Shown: piece by piece, positions 1 to 10,985 of the stretch
How positions within the stretch are numbered: position 1 is the first letter of the stretch
Layout: every line of letters starts with the position of its first letter
Source: Codonopsis lanceolata
Lineage: Eukaryota > Streptophyta > Magnoliopsida > Asterales > Campanulaceae
DNA length: 64,000 bases
Assembly: GCA_013146195.2 (NCBI GenBank)
Contig: CM028381.1
Span: forward strand, 98,706,380-98,770,379
Direction of reading: 5' to 3'
The notes under the pieces: model-generated
Database searches by the model: none
Seen by the model: only the letters and a program-made list of their open reading frames with translations
Told to the model about the DNA's origin: nothing
Translations under genes and position numbers: made by a program

Positions 1-615
1 TCTCGCCCACGAAGCATTAAAGAAAAATCATCCAAATACACTTGTACTATGTTGGGACCACTGCTATGCTTTACAATTGGAATTCAAGCAAAACTAGCCT
101 AATGTTTGAACTACATGAGGTTCAATTCTATTGCTCCAATTTTATGCTCCAAAAAAACTATCTTGAGAAATTCAGTAGAACTATTATATCAATCATTCTG
201 ATCAAACATAACTAGATTTATTAGCGATTGCATTTTTTCGCTGTTTAAAGTGTTTCAAAATATGAACTTGCATAACTCAACACACAAAATCACCTTATTT
301 CTATCACCAACAGCAGGACCGAAAACAGATATAAAGGCCACAGCAGCTCAAGGAATTATGATTTGACATGTGAATTTATGTGTAATACATATGCATAAAT
401 ATGATTTAGTTTATAGATTTACACGATGGAGATCAACAAAGCATGAAATTTATCAAAATAAAAAATAAAAAAATTAATATATGGAGTACTATATAGATGC
501 AGATAAAAAATTAAAAAGAATTTAAAAGTGAAAATAAAAAACTAATTCCAACCTCAAATCGTAAGAGATCTAATAAGACAAATCGAATTAAACGAAGAGA
601 AATTCACGAACAAAC
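1..615 (-). other. Intron 1 of cytochrome c gene (partial)
   Basis: This stretch follows the 3' end of the cytochrome c exon on the minus strand, beginning with a GTTTGT donor at 615-610. It is AT-rich and contains no sequence that translates to the next cytochrome c segment (GPNLNGLFGRQ), so the second exon must lie beyond position 1 and the intron is longer than 615 bp. Nothing else is recognised in it. Confidence 0.7.
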
Positions 616-727
616 CTTGCTTGTGGCCGGCGCCTTTATCGACGGTATGGCACTGAGCGCATTTGGTCTTGAAGATTTTCTCTCCGGCTTTGACATCGCC
701 TGCCGGTGCTTGCTCAAACGACGCCAT
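616..727 (-). CDS. CYTC: Cytochrome c, first coding exon (partial gene)
   Basis: Mitochondrial intermembrane-space electron carrier that shuttles electrons from complex III to complex IV. The minus strand from ATG at 727-725 encodes 37 residues beginning MASFEQAPAGDVKAGEKIF. The c-type heme attachment motif CAQCH lies at residues 23-27 (two cysteines for thioether bonds, histidine as axial ligand) and is followed by TVDKGAGHKQ. The N-terminal extension before GEKIF is typical of plant cytochrome c. Translation stops being cytochrome-like after the first base of the next codon, where CAAG/GTTTGT gives a phase-1 splice donor. Plant cytochrome c is about 111-113 residues, so roughly two thirds of the protein, including the methionine ligand, is outside the window. 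The visible exon has no defects. A Mutator-like element sits about 270 bp upstream. Confidence 0.95.
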
Positions 728-990
728 CTCTTAACACACAAACCGCACGCACAAACGGAATGCAAAATTAGGGTTTCGGATTTTTCACCTGTTGGCTGTT
801 ACGACGACTAAGCAGGCCCTTTCTAGAGACGTCTTCTATGTCTACCTCCCTGTGTGTGGGCTGTGGCTGTTCGGGTTTTCCACAACGCGTGTCTTTGAAG
901 CAGTGGCACACGCTTCGACAATATAAACAAACTGTAATGACTGAAGTGCCCCTAATTCTGTTTAAGGTCAAGTCCAAAAGGACCAAAACT
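728..990 (-). promoter_or_regulatory. Cytochrome c 5' leader and proximal promoter
   Basis: On the minus strand a TATA-like TTTATAT lies at 927-921, about 195 bp upstream of the ATG, predicting transcription start near 890 and a 5' leader of roughly 160 nt. The insertion site of a Mutator-like element (target duplication 991-999) bounds the available upstream sequence, so distal promoter elements, if any, lie beyond or inside that insertion. Confidence 0.45.
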
Positions 991-999
991 AAATTTTAA

Positions 1000-2082
1000 G
1001 GTTTAAATCTCAATTTGGTCACCCTACTTTCGGCCAAAATTCATTAAGTTCACTCTACTTTTTTTTTCCTCAATTTAATCACTCTACTTGGATATAAATA
1101 TCAAGTTCATCATTCCGTCCAAATTTTTTGTTCAAAACTTTAAAAAATTTCTGAAAACCCAAAAATACCCTTAGTAATATTTTTAATATAATTTTCAATT
1201 TTTAAATCTATCTCTTCTCTTTAATGAAAAAAAAGAAGTCAAATAATCTCATATAATCATAAAAACAGAGTTTCAAATCATCCAAATGCACAATTAAAGT
1301 GAATTAACAATTGAAAACAGAAATCAAATGATCAAACCATTCCCAATATAATTCCAAAAATAAAATCAGCTCAGTTTCATATTTCAAAATCAAAAGGAGC
1401 AAAAATCAAACCAATTTCAAAATTTCAGACATTAATTCAAGTAAAATTAAGTTACCAAACTCAGTAAATTCTGGAAAAGATGGCAACAATGGGAGAGAAA
1501 TTGATACAAAAATATCAAATTTCAGGATTTGAATAAAAAACATAATCCTCCTTCCAAAAACAAAAGCAAATTTGATGAAACCCATCATTATATGGAATCC
1601 AAAAACAAAAGCGAACAAGAACTTAATCTTAGATCCGGCTCCATCTCCTTCCATGTCCACCATAGCCGACGTTTCTCTGTTGTTTCCTACCGTCATGCAA
1701 CACTAAGCTTTATCTCTCTTTCTATCGATCTGAGAATCTCTTCCAGCGCATCACCACCATAGTCGCTCCATACCCATTGCCTCCACTCAACTTCGTCAAC
1801 CTCAGTCCAGATCTGCCTCTCCCTTCACCCACAACCGACCAAACCTCCCAAACAGCGACCCCCATTTTCAACAGCGCCGATCTCCCTCTTCCCTTCAAAA
1901 ACGCCAGTGCTGCCCTCTGTTTTTCGTGCTCTCTCTCTCTCTCTCTCTGAATGGATGGATCTGCCTCTCCCTTCACCCACAGCCGACCAAACCTCCCAAA
2001 CAGCGGCTCCCATCTTCAACAGCGTCGATCTCCCCCTTCCCTTCAAAAACACCCAGCGCCGCCCTTTGTTTTTCGCGTGCTC

Positions 2083-2125
<43 letters not shown>

Positions 2126-2473
2126 AGAAGTAAGAACTGAATGGATGGAGAAGAGGGAGAAGGAAGCATTTTCAGATTTGAATGGCGTGAACCCTGAACT
2201 TTTGTTGCCTCAAATCAGTTTTTTTGTAAGGTTTAGTTTGTATATTTTTAGTTTGAACCCTGAACTTTTAACATTGAGAGGAAAACCCCTTCAACTTAAT
2301 AAGGACATTTTGGTCTTTTCAATGATTTTCATCCAACATAACGGGTAGAAATGACTTGAGTGACCTTAGTGAATGTGGAAGCCAAGTAAAGTGATTAAAT
2401 TGAGGAAAAAAGAAGTAAAGTGAGCTTAATGAATTTTGGCCGAAAGTAAGGTGACCAAATTGAGATTTAAACC
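1000..2473. mobile_element. Non-autonomous Mutator-like element (MULE)
   Basis: The element is 1474 bp with 92-bp terminal inverted repeats at 1000-1091 and 2382-2473, both starting GGTTTAAATCTCAATTTGGT with only a few mismatches. It is flanked by a perfect 9-bp target-site duplication AAATTTTAA (991-999 and 2474-2482). Long inverted repeats plus a 9-bp duplication are characteristic of the Mutator superfamily. There is no transposase. The interior is a duplicated CT-rich segment that may have been captured from elsewhere. The open frames inside derive from CT repeats and are not convincing genes. Confidence 0.88.
1810..2126. repeat. 148-bp tandem duplication ending in CT microsatellites
   Basis: Two copies of a unit (1810-1957 and 1958-2126) share GATCTGCCTCTCCCTTCACC and a following C-rich stretch. 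Each ends in a (CT)n run (about 1928-1949 and 2087-2122). The composition resembles a plant 5' leader, suggesting a captured host fragment inside the MULE. Confidence 0.75.
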
Positions 2474-2860
2474 AAATTTTAATGTCTATGTAAAAGTATT
2501 AGGATCTCCGATGGTTAAAGTAAAATATATTAAAATTAAGTATGATACTAGTAAAGTTACCAAATTTGATATCTCTCATAGTATCACACCTAATTTTAAT
2601 ATTTTTTATTTTGACCATATACTTATGTCATAATATGTATTGGTAAATTATTGTATAATAATATTTTATTTTAAATTTTATATTATGATATGTGTGGATA
2701 TATTTTTTTTCAATTTTAATTATATTAAATTTTGATACATATAATTGGAGATGATTATTTAATACTCATAAATAGTAACAAATATGTATCAAAATTTAGT
2801 TTTAATACCTACGAGCAAGTTCTACTAGTAAACTTGCCCTAATGATTAATGAGTAGTATG
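2474..2860. other. AT-rich intergenic DNA
   Basis: Apart from the MULE target duplication at its left edge, I see no coding potential, inverted-repeat termini or tandem repeats here. Confidence 0.6.
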
Positions 2861-2957
2861 TGTCACGTCCTAAATCTCTCCTTATGTGGACCCAATTCAG
2901 GCGTGACTCGTGAGTAACCTCCTATTACCACAATCTAAACCCAATATAAAAAATAAA

Positions 2958-4542
2958 ACTAGGGTATTATCTGTGCGATGCACTGTTGATTTAGTGTTGT
3001 TTCTAAAACTTAATTTTGTAGATAAAATTTGCAAGTTATTTGAATGGACCAACAACAGCGAGATGTTCACATAGTTAATAAATAAATAAATAACGTGAGA
3101 TTACACTGAATTATCAAACTGAAAATTAATGTGAATTATAAAATCGAACAAATATTCTTAGGGAGTGGAGGGGAAGTACCACGAAGACAGACTCGTCAAG
3201 GAGGTGTTTGATGGAGGAGAAGTATTTTGCAGTGGTTATTTATGGTTTTGGTAGAGCACGTTTAATCAAATTTGATAAAATCTATTTTAAATTGACCAAG
3301 TTTTGGTAAAATAATAAAAATTAAAAAACTTCTACCATGACAATTGAGGATTCATAATCAAATGAGCTTGTATAAATCATATGTGATAAAATATATCTGG
3401 TGCAAACAAATTTTGGCAGCAAAAAATGGTTTTAAAAAAATCATGAGAATTGAAGAGATTTAATCAATTGAAACACGTCTAAATCAAATGTGATAAAATA
3501 TATCAGCAAAAAAACTTTTATCATAAAAATTTGGAGTCATAATCAAGTGAAACACGTTTAAATCAAATGTGATAAAATCTATATGGTATTAACCGATTTT
3601 AACAGCAAAAAATGGAAGAAAAAAAACTTTTACTAGTTTTTTTTTTTTTTGCAAAAGTTATTTATAATAATATGATTTTCTAAAATTGTAATAAATAATT
3701 ATTTTTTTATTTAGAATAATTTGAAAAAACGAAAAATAAAGTAAATATTCAAAATTGATGATATGAATATGTAATTGAAAGATTAAAACCTATGAGAATT
3801 GATAAAATCTACCCGCAAAAAAAAAATTACAGTGAAAATATGGAGTACTAGTCAAGTGAAACTCGTTTAAATCAAATGTGATTAAATATATCATATATTA
3901 ACAGATTTTGGCAGCAAAAAAATTGGTAAAAAAAACTTTTACCATGTATAAAAGAGACACTAGCTTTAAAATATATTCGGTTTTAATTTTTGGTAGGAAA
4001 AATAAAATTATATATATATATAGTACCGTATACATGGTTTTAATATTATTTTTTTGTAAAAATTGTTTATAATGAGATGATTTTCTAAACTTGTAATAAA
4101 TAATTAAAAAAATTAACTATAATAATTTGAAAGAAACGAAAAAATAAGGTTAATATTCAAAATTGATCATATGAATATGTAATTGAAATATTAAAATATA
4201 TGAGAATTGATAAAATCTATCCGCAAAAAAACTCTTTTACCATGAAAATTTGCAGTCCTAATCAAGTGAAACGCGTCTAAATCAAATGTGATAAAAATAT
4301 ATCTCGTACTAATCGATTTTGACAGCAAAAAATTTAAAAAAAAACTTTTACCAAATATAAAGGAGGTACCAGTTTTAAAATCTATTCAATGTTAATTTCT
4401 GGCACAAAAAAAAATAGAAAAAAAATTACAACTTCACAAGAAGATGTCACGTCAAAGCACATAAATCCTTTAAAACTTTAAGCATTCAACAGAAAGTCGT
4501 CATATGGCAGCAACGACTTCTGTTTTAACAATAGTTAATAGA
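2958..4542 (-). mobile_element. Helitron-like element A
   Basis: Read on the minus strand, the 3' end at 2958 is CTAGT, preceded by a short hairpin GTGCATCGCAC (about 2973-2983), the usual plant Helitron terminus. The 5' end at 4542 reads TCTATTAACTATTGTTAAAA and is preceded by A. It is non-autonomous: no Rep/helicase coding is present, and the interior is mostly repeats. Confidence 0.55.
3230..4440. repeat. Degenerate interspersed-tandem repeats inside Helitron A
   Basis: At least six copies of a unit containing AATCAAATGTGATAAAATCT, usually followed by TTTTGGCAGCAAAAAA and an ACTTTTACCATG-like piece, occur near 3266, 3380, 3484, 3563, 3871 and 4281. Another diverged copy is at about 5450 in the neighbouring element. 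Spacing is irregular (about 80-400 bp). Confidence 0.65.
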
Positions 4543-5779
4543 TAAATAATAAATTATTAATTAATGATTAATAAATATAGATTAGTAGAATAACAAATAA
4601 CATAAAATTGTCCCGTGAATAATTTGTATAAATTAAATAGTAGGTGATCACGCAATATTTGTGGTGATCTTGTCTTCACGTCCACGTGTGAGCGAGGATG
4701 AGGTGGCAGCTTCTTGTTCGTCCACGGTTAACCTGCACAATGTAAACAACAAACACCGTTAAGGTGTCGGGTTGGCCCGACTATAACCCTCCGGCGTAGG
4801 AATCAGTTTTCCGGTAGAATTTTTGGTAATAAATGAGCCGTGATAATTGTTTGGATAGAGATCTGTGATAAGAGAGTTAGGATATCGCTGAAATTACTTA
4901 CCTTGCCATAAATAGGGGCTCTTATATTTATATCTGAAGTTGATGGCGACGTGGCAGTTTGTTATTGGGGAGCATAAAGTGGCTGTTATTAAATGCGTTG
5001 AGGGCGTTCGTCAGGAATGAGTGAACTGCGTGTGTCAGAGGGTTGGTATTGGCGTGCAGCGGTTTTCTCGGGCCTAGGGAAATGGTTTGTCGGGGTGAAT
5101 GATTGATCTGAGGCCGAGGCCGAGTTGTTTCTGTGACGAAGGCTTTTGTTATTCGTCGAGGTAGAGGATTTATGGGGACTGATTTTGGTGGCGAGGCCGA
5201 GGAAGCCCGTGATCTGTTAGGTCAGCCGTGGCTGGGCTCGCCAAAGTGCCGAGGATCATGATGCCGAGGCTAGGGTGTTTTATCTGGGGGACGAGTGGTC
5301 CTATCCTCGCAACGTGTTGTCCTGTAAGTGGGACCCTCTTTATGCCGAGGGTCGGGTCCTTTTCCTGCTGAGGGTCAATCCCTCGATTTCAATCCTTTCA
5401 GTAGGAAAATAAAAAGTGATGAAAATTGAAGAGTTTCAATCAAATTAAACTTGCATAAATTACATAGGATAAAATTTAGTTTAATAAGTGATATTTGAAA
5501 ATAAAATAAAAATAAAATCATAAATCTCTATCTTAAATTTACTCGAAAAACTATATCTTAAATCTATCATATCAAATTAGTTTTATGATTTTTATTTTAT
5601 CTAATTAGATTTATAATTTTTATCTTAAGCTAATCAACTTTGAAAAAAGAAAAAAACTTATCATTTTGAAGGTGACACGTGGCAGCACCAAATTCCTTTA
5701 AAACTTTTAGTTTTTCACAAAAAACCGTCACGTGGCAATAGCGACTTCTGTTTTAATAATAGTTATATATATGAAAAGA
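4543..5779 (-). mobile_element. Helitron-like element B, split by a solo LTR
   Basis: The minus strand has a 5' end at 5779 reading TCTTTTCATATATATAACTA, followed by ATTAAAACAGAAGTCG. The first ~110 bp are clearly related to the 5' end of element A, sharing AAAACAGAAGTCG and a TTTTAAAGGA stretch. Its body continues to 4543, interrupted by the solo LTR at 4645-5400. No separate 3' end was found; element A may have inserted into it or both may share the terminus at 2958. Confidence 0.45.
4645..5400. mobile_element. Solo LTR (756 bp) with GTAGG duplication
   Basis: The segment begins TGATCACGCAATATTTG and ends CAATCCTTTCA, so it has TG...CA termini. It is flanked by the 5-bp direct repeat GTAGG (4640-4644 and 5401-5405). 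It is much less AT-rich than its surroundings and contains several GAGGCCGAGG-type motifs. No internal retrotransposon region or second LTR exists, so it is best read as a solo LTR inside Helitron B. Confidence 0.75.
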
Positions 5780-6578
5780 TTTCCAAAATTAAACTGTCAT
5801 AAACACAAACTAAATTAAAAGGCTACCAAGAGTTTTTACAAAAGTACCACTAAGAGTTTACTAAGCGGAAGCATTATAAATTAGAACAAGAAAAGACCAC
5901 AAGTCTCTCTACACAACCCCACAACAAAACCACTACTAGAAGTACTACCCAAAAGAAGAACGTCTTCTAACACACCGGAAAACTTCCCACTTCACACGAA
6001 CTATCACTCAGCTTGACTGTAATCTAAGGAAAACAAATGATAAAGGGTGAGTCGAAACTCAATAAGATATACTAGACTTATATCTATCTATTATGCGTGC
6101 ATGCAACATAAATCGTGTCATGATGTCATTTAGAACAGTTTATAACACATTTCACAATTTAATACCAAGTAACACGTAAGAGTTGGAATTAAACACAATG
6201 AAGTATACATGATTGAAATACATCTCTGATCAAACCACTTTCGACCTTATTACCCCCACTATTGTTGTTGAAGTTTGTTTATCTTGATCATTCTCTTGTA
6301 TTGTTTATCAAACTCGTCAATTTACACTGCTCGGGCATAAGTCATCATGGGGATAGGTCCTTACAACCTTAGACAAGTTGTGATACTTAGGTGTTGTTGG
6401 TAAAATTTGTCACACGTGGCCATAGTGGAGGGTTCTAGGTCGAGTTAGGGTGCTGCTGCTAACTAGCACTACACTCCCCTAAGTGACTAAGTCAGAGGTA
6501 CTCCTAACTCTCCCTATAGTTGATTGTTCTCATGCACAAGTAAATGTTAGTCACATAGATGTTGTTTATAAGAACATT

Positions 6579-8031
6579 GTAGACACCTCAATTTCGTACC
6601 CATGGTATGTAACATGCCATGAAATATCAAGACCTGTTAAACACTAATGAATGTCAAGTTACAGGGTTTAAAATGCAAAAGAAAAAGCATGATGCATAAA
6701 CAGTGAAATGCAGGGGGCCAAAGTGTCAAAAGGGAGGCTAAAAAGGGACCCTAGCGCCAACCACAAGGACACCTGGCGCGGCGCCCACCACCTCCATGGG
6801 TGGCGCCCAATAGTACCAAAAGTACTATAGCTCTTTGCTTTTGGTGCAACTCTCTCAGCGCACGGTACAAGTCGATGAATCACAGAAAGAGCAAACTTAA
6901 CAACGAAGGAATCTCAATTTCAACCTATAAATAAGAGGCACCAGCTTGTGAAAAAACACAGTACACACAGTTATCAAACTTTCACCGCACAGTGAGCGAT
7001 CGTTCTCCCGAGTGAGCGCCAAAGGAAATTCCTCCTCTAGCCTCAAAGCTTCGACAAATATCCCCTGTTGAGTGATTTTCAATTGATCACTAAATCCTAC
7101 CGCAATCGCACGGCTATTCGTGTAGTATTTAGGATGTCGATCCCACAGGGACTTTGAATCAAGTACCGAATAACTCAATTAAAATTATCTAGACTAATAT
7201 ATTTCAAGATTTCGGTTGTGATACGTAAATTAAATTAGCAAAACTAAATTAACTAAATTAAAATGCAAGATTAGATTTTTGATTAAAAACAATAATTAAA
7301 AAGCTTCTAGGATTTCGGTTCACCACAACAATGAATTTATAAGTTCCGTAACAATCTTTCCGTTCGCGATGAATGTCAAATTTTGAAGACAAATTGCATA
7401 AAAATAGTTAATTGCATTCTTTCGAACTACTCTCAACCGTGCCTAGATTAACTCAAATTCGATGTCTCACTCAATGAATTAAACAAAACCTATTATGTCC
7501 TACAATTCTATTAGCCTCTAGAAATTTAATCAACTGTCGTTCTCATGAATTTCTAGTTCAATTTTAGAGTTCGTTGCCTACGCCTCACCTTTCAGTCCTT
7601 CACTTCAGTAAGACAGTAACTAAGATTATTGCAAAAACGTAATAGTTTCACCTTTCGGTCCCTCGCTACTACAATTTTATACAATTATGAACAAATCTAA
7701 AATCGAATCAAAACGGGTGACATTCAAATAAACGGAAAGATAAAAACTTTATTTATAAATCCATTACGGGCTACACCTAATCCTAGAATTATAAAACTAC
7801 TCACACATAATTAAAGTAACTAGAATAAACATGATAGGAATAATCATGGAAATAAAAATAAAAGTAAAGAGAAGGGAAGAAGAAGAACTTGTAATAACAA
7901 AATACTTTCGAATTGATTCACGAACTAGAGTCTTCAAATATAAAACTACTTTAAAATGTTTATCTAATTAACTATTTGATAGGAGAATATGGAAGTAAAA
8001 TTCTATATATCTAAGGAGGAGAAGAAGAAGA

Positions 8032-8062
<31 letters not shown>

Positions 8063-9495
8063 GGGAAAAACTAAGCCTTTCCTCTCCCTTTCTCTCACTA
8101 ACTAAAATAAATGGGAGTAAATAGGAGGTAAATTAATGAGAAGTAAATGAGAAATAAATGAGAGATAAATGAGAGACTAAAAGCTCTCAATTCCCCCTTT
8201 AGATGATATTTAGTCTAGATGCATAAAAAAGTTCAAACTGAAAAATGTTGGAAGTGACTATTGAGCTGCCTCGATTGAAGGTTACGAAATATTTCGCACC
8301 TATGATGCGATTGTTGCTGGAAATAACCACTTGATATCAGCTTTCCACTCACGAAAATAACACAGCCTGCCCACGAAAAATGTTGGAATTCAACTCCTCT
8401 TTTCGTCTTTACTTCACCATTAAAGTTTGACTTTAATTCACCAATAAAGCTTGACTTTAATGCACAATATTGCAAAACTGTCAGATTAAGGAAAATAAAG
8501 GTAAAGGAGCCAAAACAATTAAATTAGCAATGATAAATGCAATATTGACTAGGAAAATAATCCCAAAGTATCCAAGAATATAGACAATATGCACATTTAT
8601 CATCCCCCAAACACAAAACCAACCTGCGAAAGTGAAACCTAGCTACCCTAATAGGACTTCGCCCTATTCCAAAGGTTCAAAAATCCCAAAATGAGCAGTT
8701 GCCCGCGCCGAATCCAGATGCCAAATCCGCAAAAAACAAGCAGTTGCTCTGCCCGATTTCCGCCGTCAGTAAGCAAACAACAGCAAAGAAGCAAGCAGTT
8801 GCTCCGTCTGGTTCCCGAGGACAGAAAACAACTTTCGGAAGCAGTTACACTGCTAGAATCTCCGCAACAGCAAAATTACAGCAAAAAGACTCTCTTTCCC
8901 GGAATGACAGAGCGAGCGCATCCTAAAATCTACTAGAAGCTAGTTGGTACGAGATAAAGCCCTCACGCTTCAAAAGGTAGACTATTAAAAGTTTTATTTA
9001 TTTAAAAATGTTATTTAGGCCGGCCCAATGTAATAAATATAAGCAGTTATGCTGCCCGGATATCTATAGGAAATAGCACTAAAAAGAACCATTATTATGA
9101 CCAAATATTTATAAATGTATTTGTAACTCTCGAAAAGAGACTGTAGCAATTGTTGTAATAATATATGTACAGATATATATATTTTAAATGTTTTATTTCA
9201 TCTGCTAAATAAATATAATAAAAAGCATATTTTAGCAAAAAAAAAACACTTTTGAGACCAAAAAGGGCGAGTTGGGTTCCTAACATCTTCTCACCTCGTA
9301 ACTTAGCCTCCGAACCCTTTTACAAATCTGGTTACATTTGGTTTTTCTTTGTTTTTCCTTAAAATAAAGATGACGACTCTGTTTTAACATTTTGAGTCCA
9401 TAATGAGGCCGGACGTATTCCACGCGCCTTAAAACGTTTTGATTTTGTTTTTCATTTTAAGGGAAGATAAAATGTGTAGAACCGAGACACTCACA
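6579..9495 (+). mobile_element. 5' LTR of a Tat/Ogre-type Ty3 retrotransposon
   Basis: The LTR starts TGTAGACACCTCAATTTCGT and ends CACTCACA, directly before a Tat/Ogre-type primer site at 9497. A related solo LTR with the same ends lies at 56138-57517 on the other strand. Without the nested 1537-bp solo LTR (7066-8602), this LTR is 1380 bp, matching the length of the other copy. Confidence 0.8.
7066..8602. mobile_element. Solo LTR nested in the Tat LTR
   Basis: It begins TGTTGAGTGATTTTC and ends GCACATTTATCA, with a perfect 5-bp duplication TCCCC (7061-7065 and 8603-8607). Near the left end is a CCGCAATCGCACGG...GTCGATCCCACAGGGA motif also present, diverged, in the repeat at 44794-46056. 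No coding domains are present. An (AT)n tract lies at 8037-8061. Confidence 0.78.
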
Positions 9496-9496
9496 G

Positions 9497-9514
9497 TGGC
9501 GACTCTGCTGGGGA
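9497..9514 (+). other. Tat/Ogre-type primer binding site
   Basis: TGGCGACTCTGCTGGGGA immediately follows the LTR with one spacer base. In Tat/Ogre-lineage Ty3 elements this site pairs with the 3' end of a tRNA-Arg, which identifies the lineage. Confidence 0.85.
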
Positions 9515-10985
9515 CGTTGTTTTTATTTTAAAGAAAATAAAAACGGAGGGTTAGACTCATTTTCAAAAAAATTAGAAAACAAGTTTTCTTTTCTTTTTGG
9601 CTAAAATATGCTTGTTATATTTATTTAGCAGTTTAAATATCACATTTTTTATATATCTGTATATATATTTGTGCATAACCATAAACTTCCAGCAACTTCA
9701 TTTCGGGTACCGTTGCGAATACAAAAAAAAAATAGAAGTTCGGACAGGATAACAAAAAAAGGGGGCTGGGGTTTTATTTTATTATTGCTTTATTCTGTTT
9801 TATCTTGTTATTATTCTGCTTGTTTTATTTATTTCGCGCAAAAAAAAGACAAAAAAATATGTAAATATTATTTTATTCTATCATTTTATTTCGGGGATTA
9901 TGATCAATTTGTAATCAATAGGAATATATATTCCCTACTTTTCTTTCTATTTCTTGATTTGAATGGTCGTTATACTTGCTCGCCCGTCCCTTCGAGGAGT
10001 CAAACTAAATAAGCCGAGAAAATCCACAAAGAACAGAAATACATGTCATTAACTGCTTTATTTACTGTTTTATATCTGGAAAAAAAACTTTACTGCTTTT
10101 TAGATACCACACACACGTACACGCACGTAGAAATATTACTAATTGCTACCCTACACCATGGCCAGCCTACCCCCTGCATCAGCCAACGTTAATTGCATAT
10201 AGTTTCTCAGGACATTTCATTGACTGATCGATTTTTATATCTCTAAATTATTGATCAATCCCTGTTGCAAAAATTAAAAAAATAAAAAATGCAAAAAATA
10301 ATGCACAGGGGCTGAGCAATAATTTTTATGATATTCGACCTAGACAAATTGAATGGTGGATCCCGGAAAGAGTATATGTCATTCGCCTGAGATCAATCCG
10401 ATCTTGGGGAGTCGAAGGCATGTAGAATACTAAGGTCCTATACTCTGGAGAAAGAATCCACTATTCTAGGAATAGTCTTGAGACTGTCAAAACAAAGTGG
10501 GTGCTTGTCCGATCAATTTTAGAAAAATGAATAATAATAAAAAAAATATTAATAATAAAGGCAAACTGTACTCAGAACTCATAAAACCTTAAGCCAACCC
10601 CCTCTGATACCTTCAATCCCTTTTCCTGAGAAACTTGACCCGAGTTTGAAAAGGTAGAGATAGTATCGGGCGATTGATACGGGAAACAGACACATGGGCC
10701 AGATCAGAAAATATCAGGATCAGATCAGAAAGTGTTAGAATCAGTTCAGATGGTACAGATTTGAGCATAATGGCAGCTGAAAATGGGCAGTCTACAGTGG
10801 GTACAGATACAGGGGCTCTAGAGTACGCTCCAACTCCGGCTATGCAACAGTGGCTAGACCAAAATTTGGGTGCACATGTTGATCGTATAATGAGCCAAAT
10901 GACAAATTTTGTACAAAGTCTAAGGTCCAATGGTGAATGAAATACCTTCTCTGCAACCCCTCAAGAAGCATCTACTTCTCATGCT
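9515..10985 (+). mobile_element. Leader and gag start of truncated Tat/Ogre element
   Basis: This is the untranslated leader after the primer site, including a less AT-rich block at about 10380-10500 ending in GTGGGTGCTTGTCCGATCA, followed by the start of an open frame at 10770. No protease, reverse transcriptase or integrase follows and no 3' LTR is seen, so the element is truncated on the right at about 10.98 kb. Confidence 0.65.
10770..10940 (+). pseudogene. Truncated gag-like ORF of Tat/Ogre element
   Basis: The ATG at 10770 opens a 56-codon frame (MAAENGQSTVGTD...) ending in TGA at 10938-10940. It sits where the gag ORF of a Tat/Ogre element should begin, about 1.25 kb after the primer site. 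The segment MQQWLDQNLGAHVDRIMSQM would form an amphipathic helix. The predicted protein is far shorter than a gag of several hundred residues and has no zinc knuckle, so it is a broken 5' remnant. The assignment rests mainly on position; the sequence itself is not diagnostic. Confidence 0.45.

Larger units (their letters stand above)
2861..6578. mobile_element. Decayed Ty3-type LTR hosting Helitrons
   Basis: The sequence starts TGTCACGTCC, a start common in chromovirus (Tekay/Del-like) LTRs, and the segment 5780-6578 resembles the 3' part of such LTRs from memory (CTAAGTGACTAAGTCAGAG near 6480). Between them lie Helitron-like insertions (2958-5779). No target duplication or coding domains were found, so the limits and the class are tentative. 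Confidence 0.35.

Noticed and set aside
1722..2169. Open frames encoding runs of Glu-Arg or Ser-Leu
   Set aside because: They are translations of the (CT)n/(GA)n tracts inside the MULE; frames on both strands are open for the same reason and show no family resemblance.
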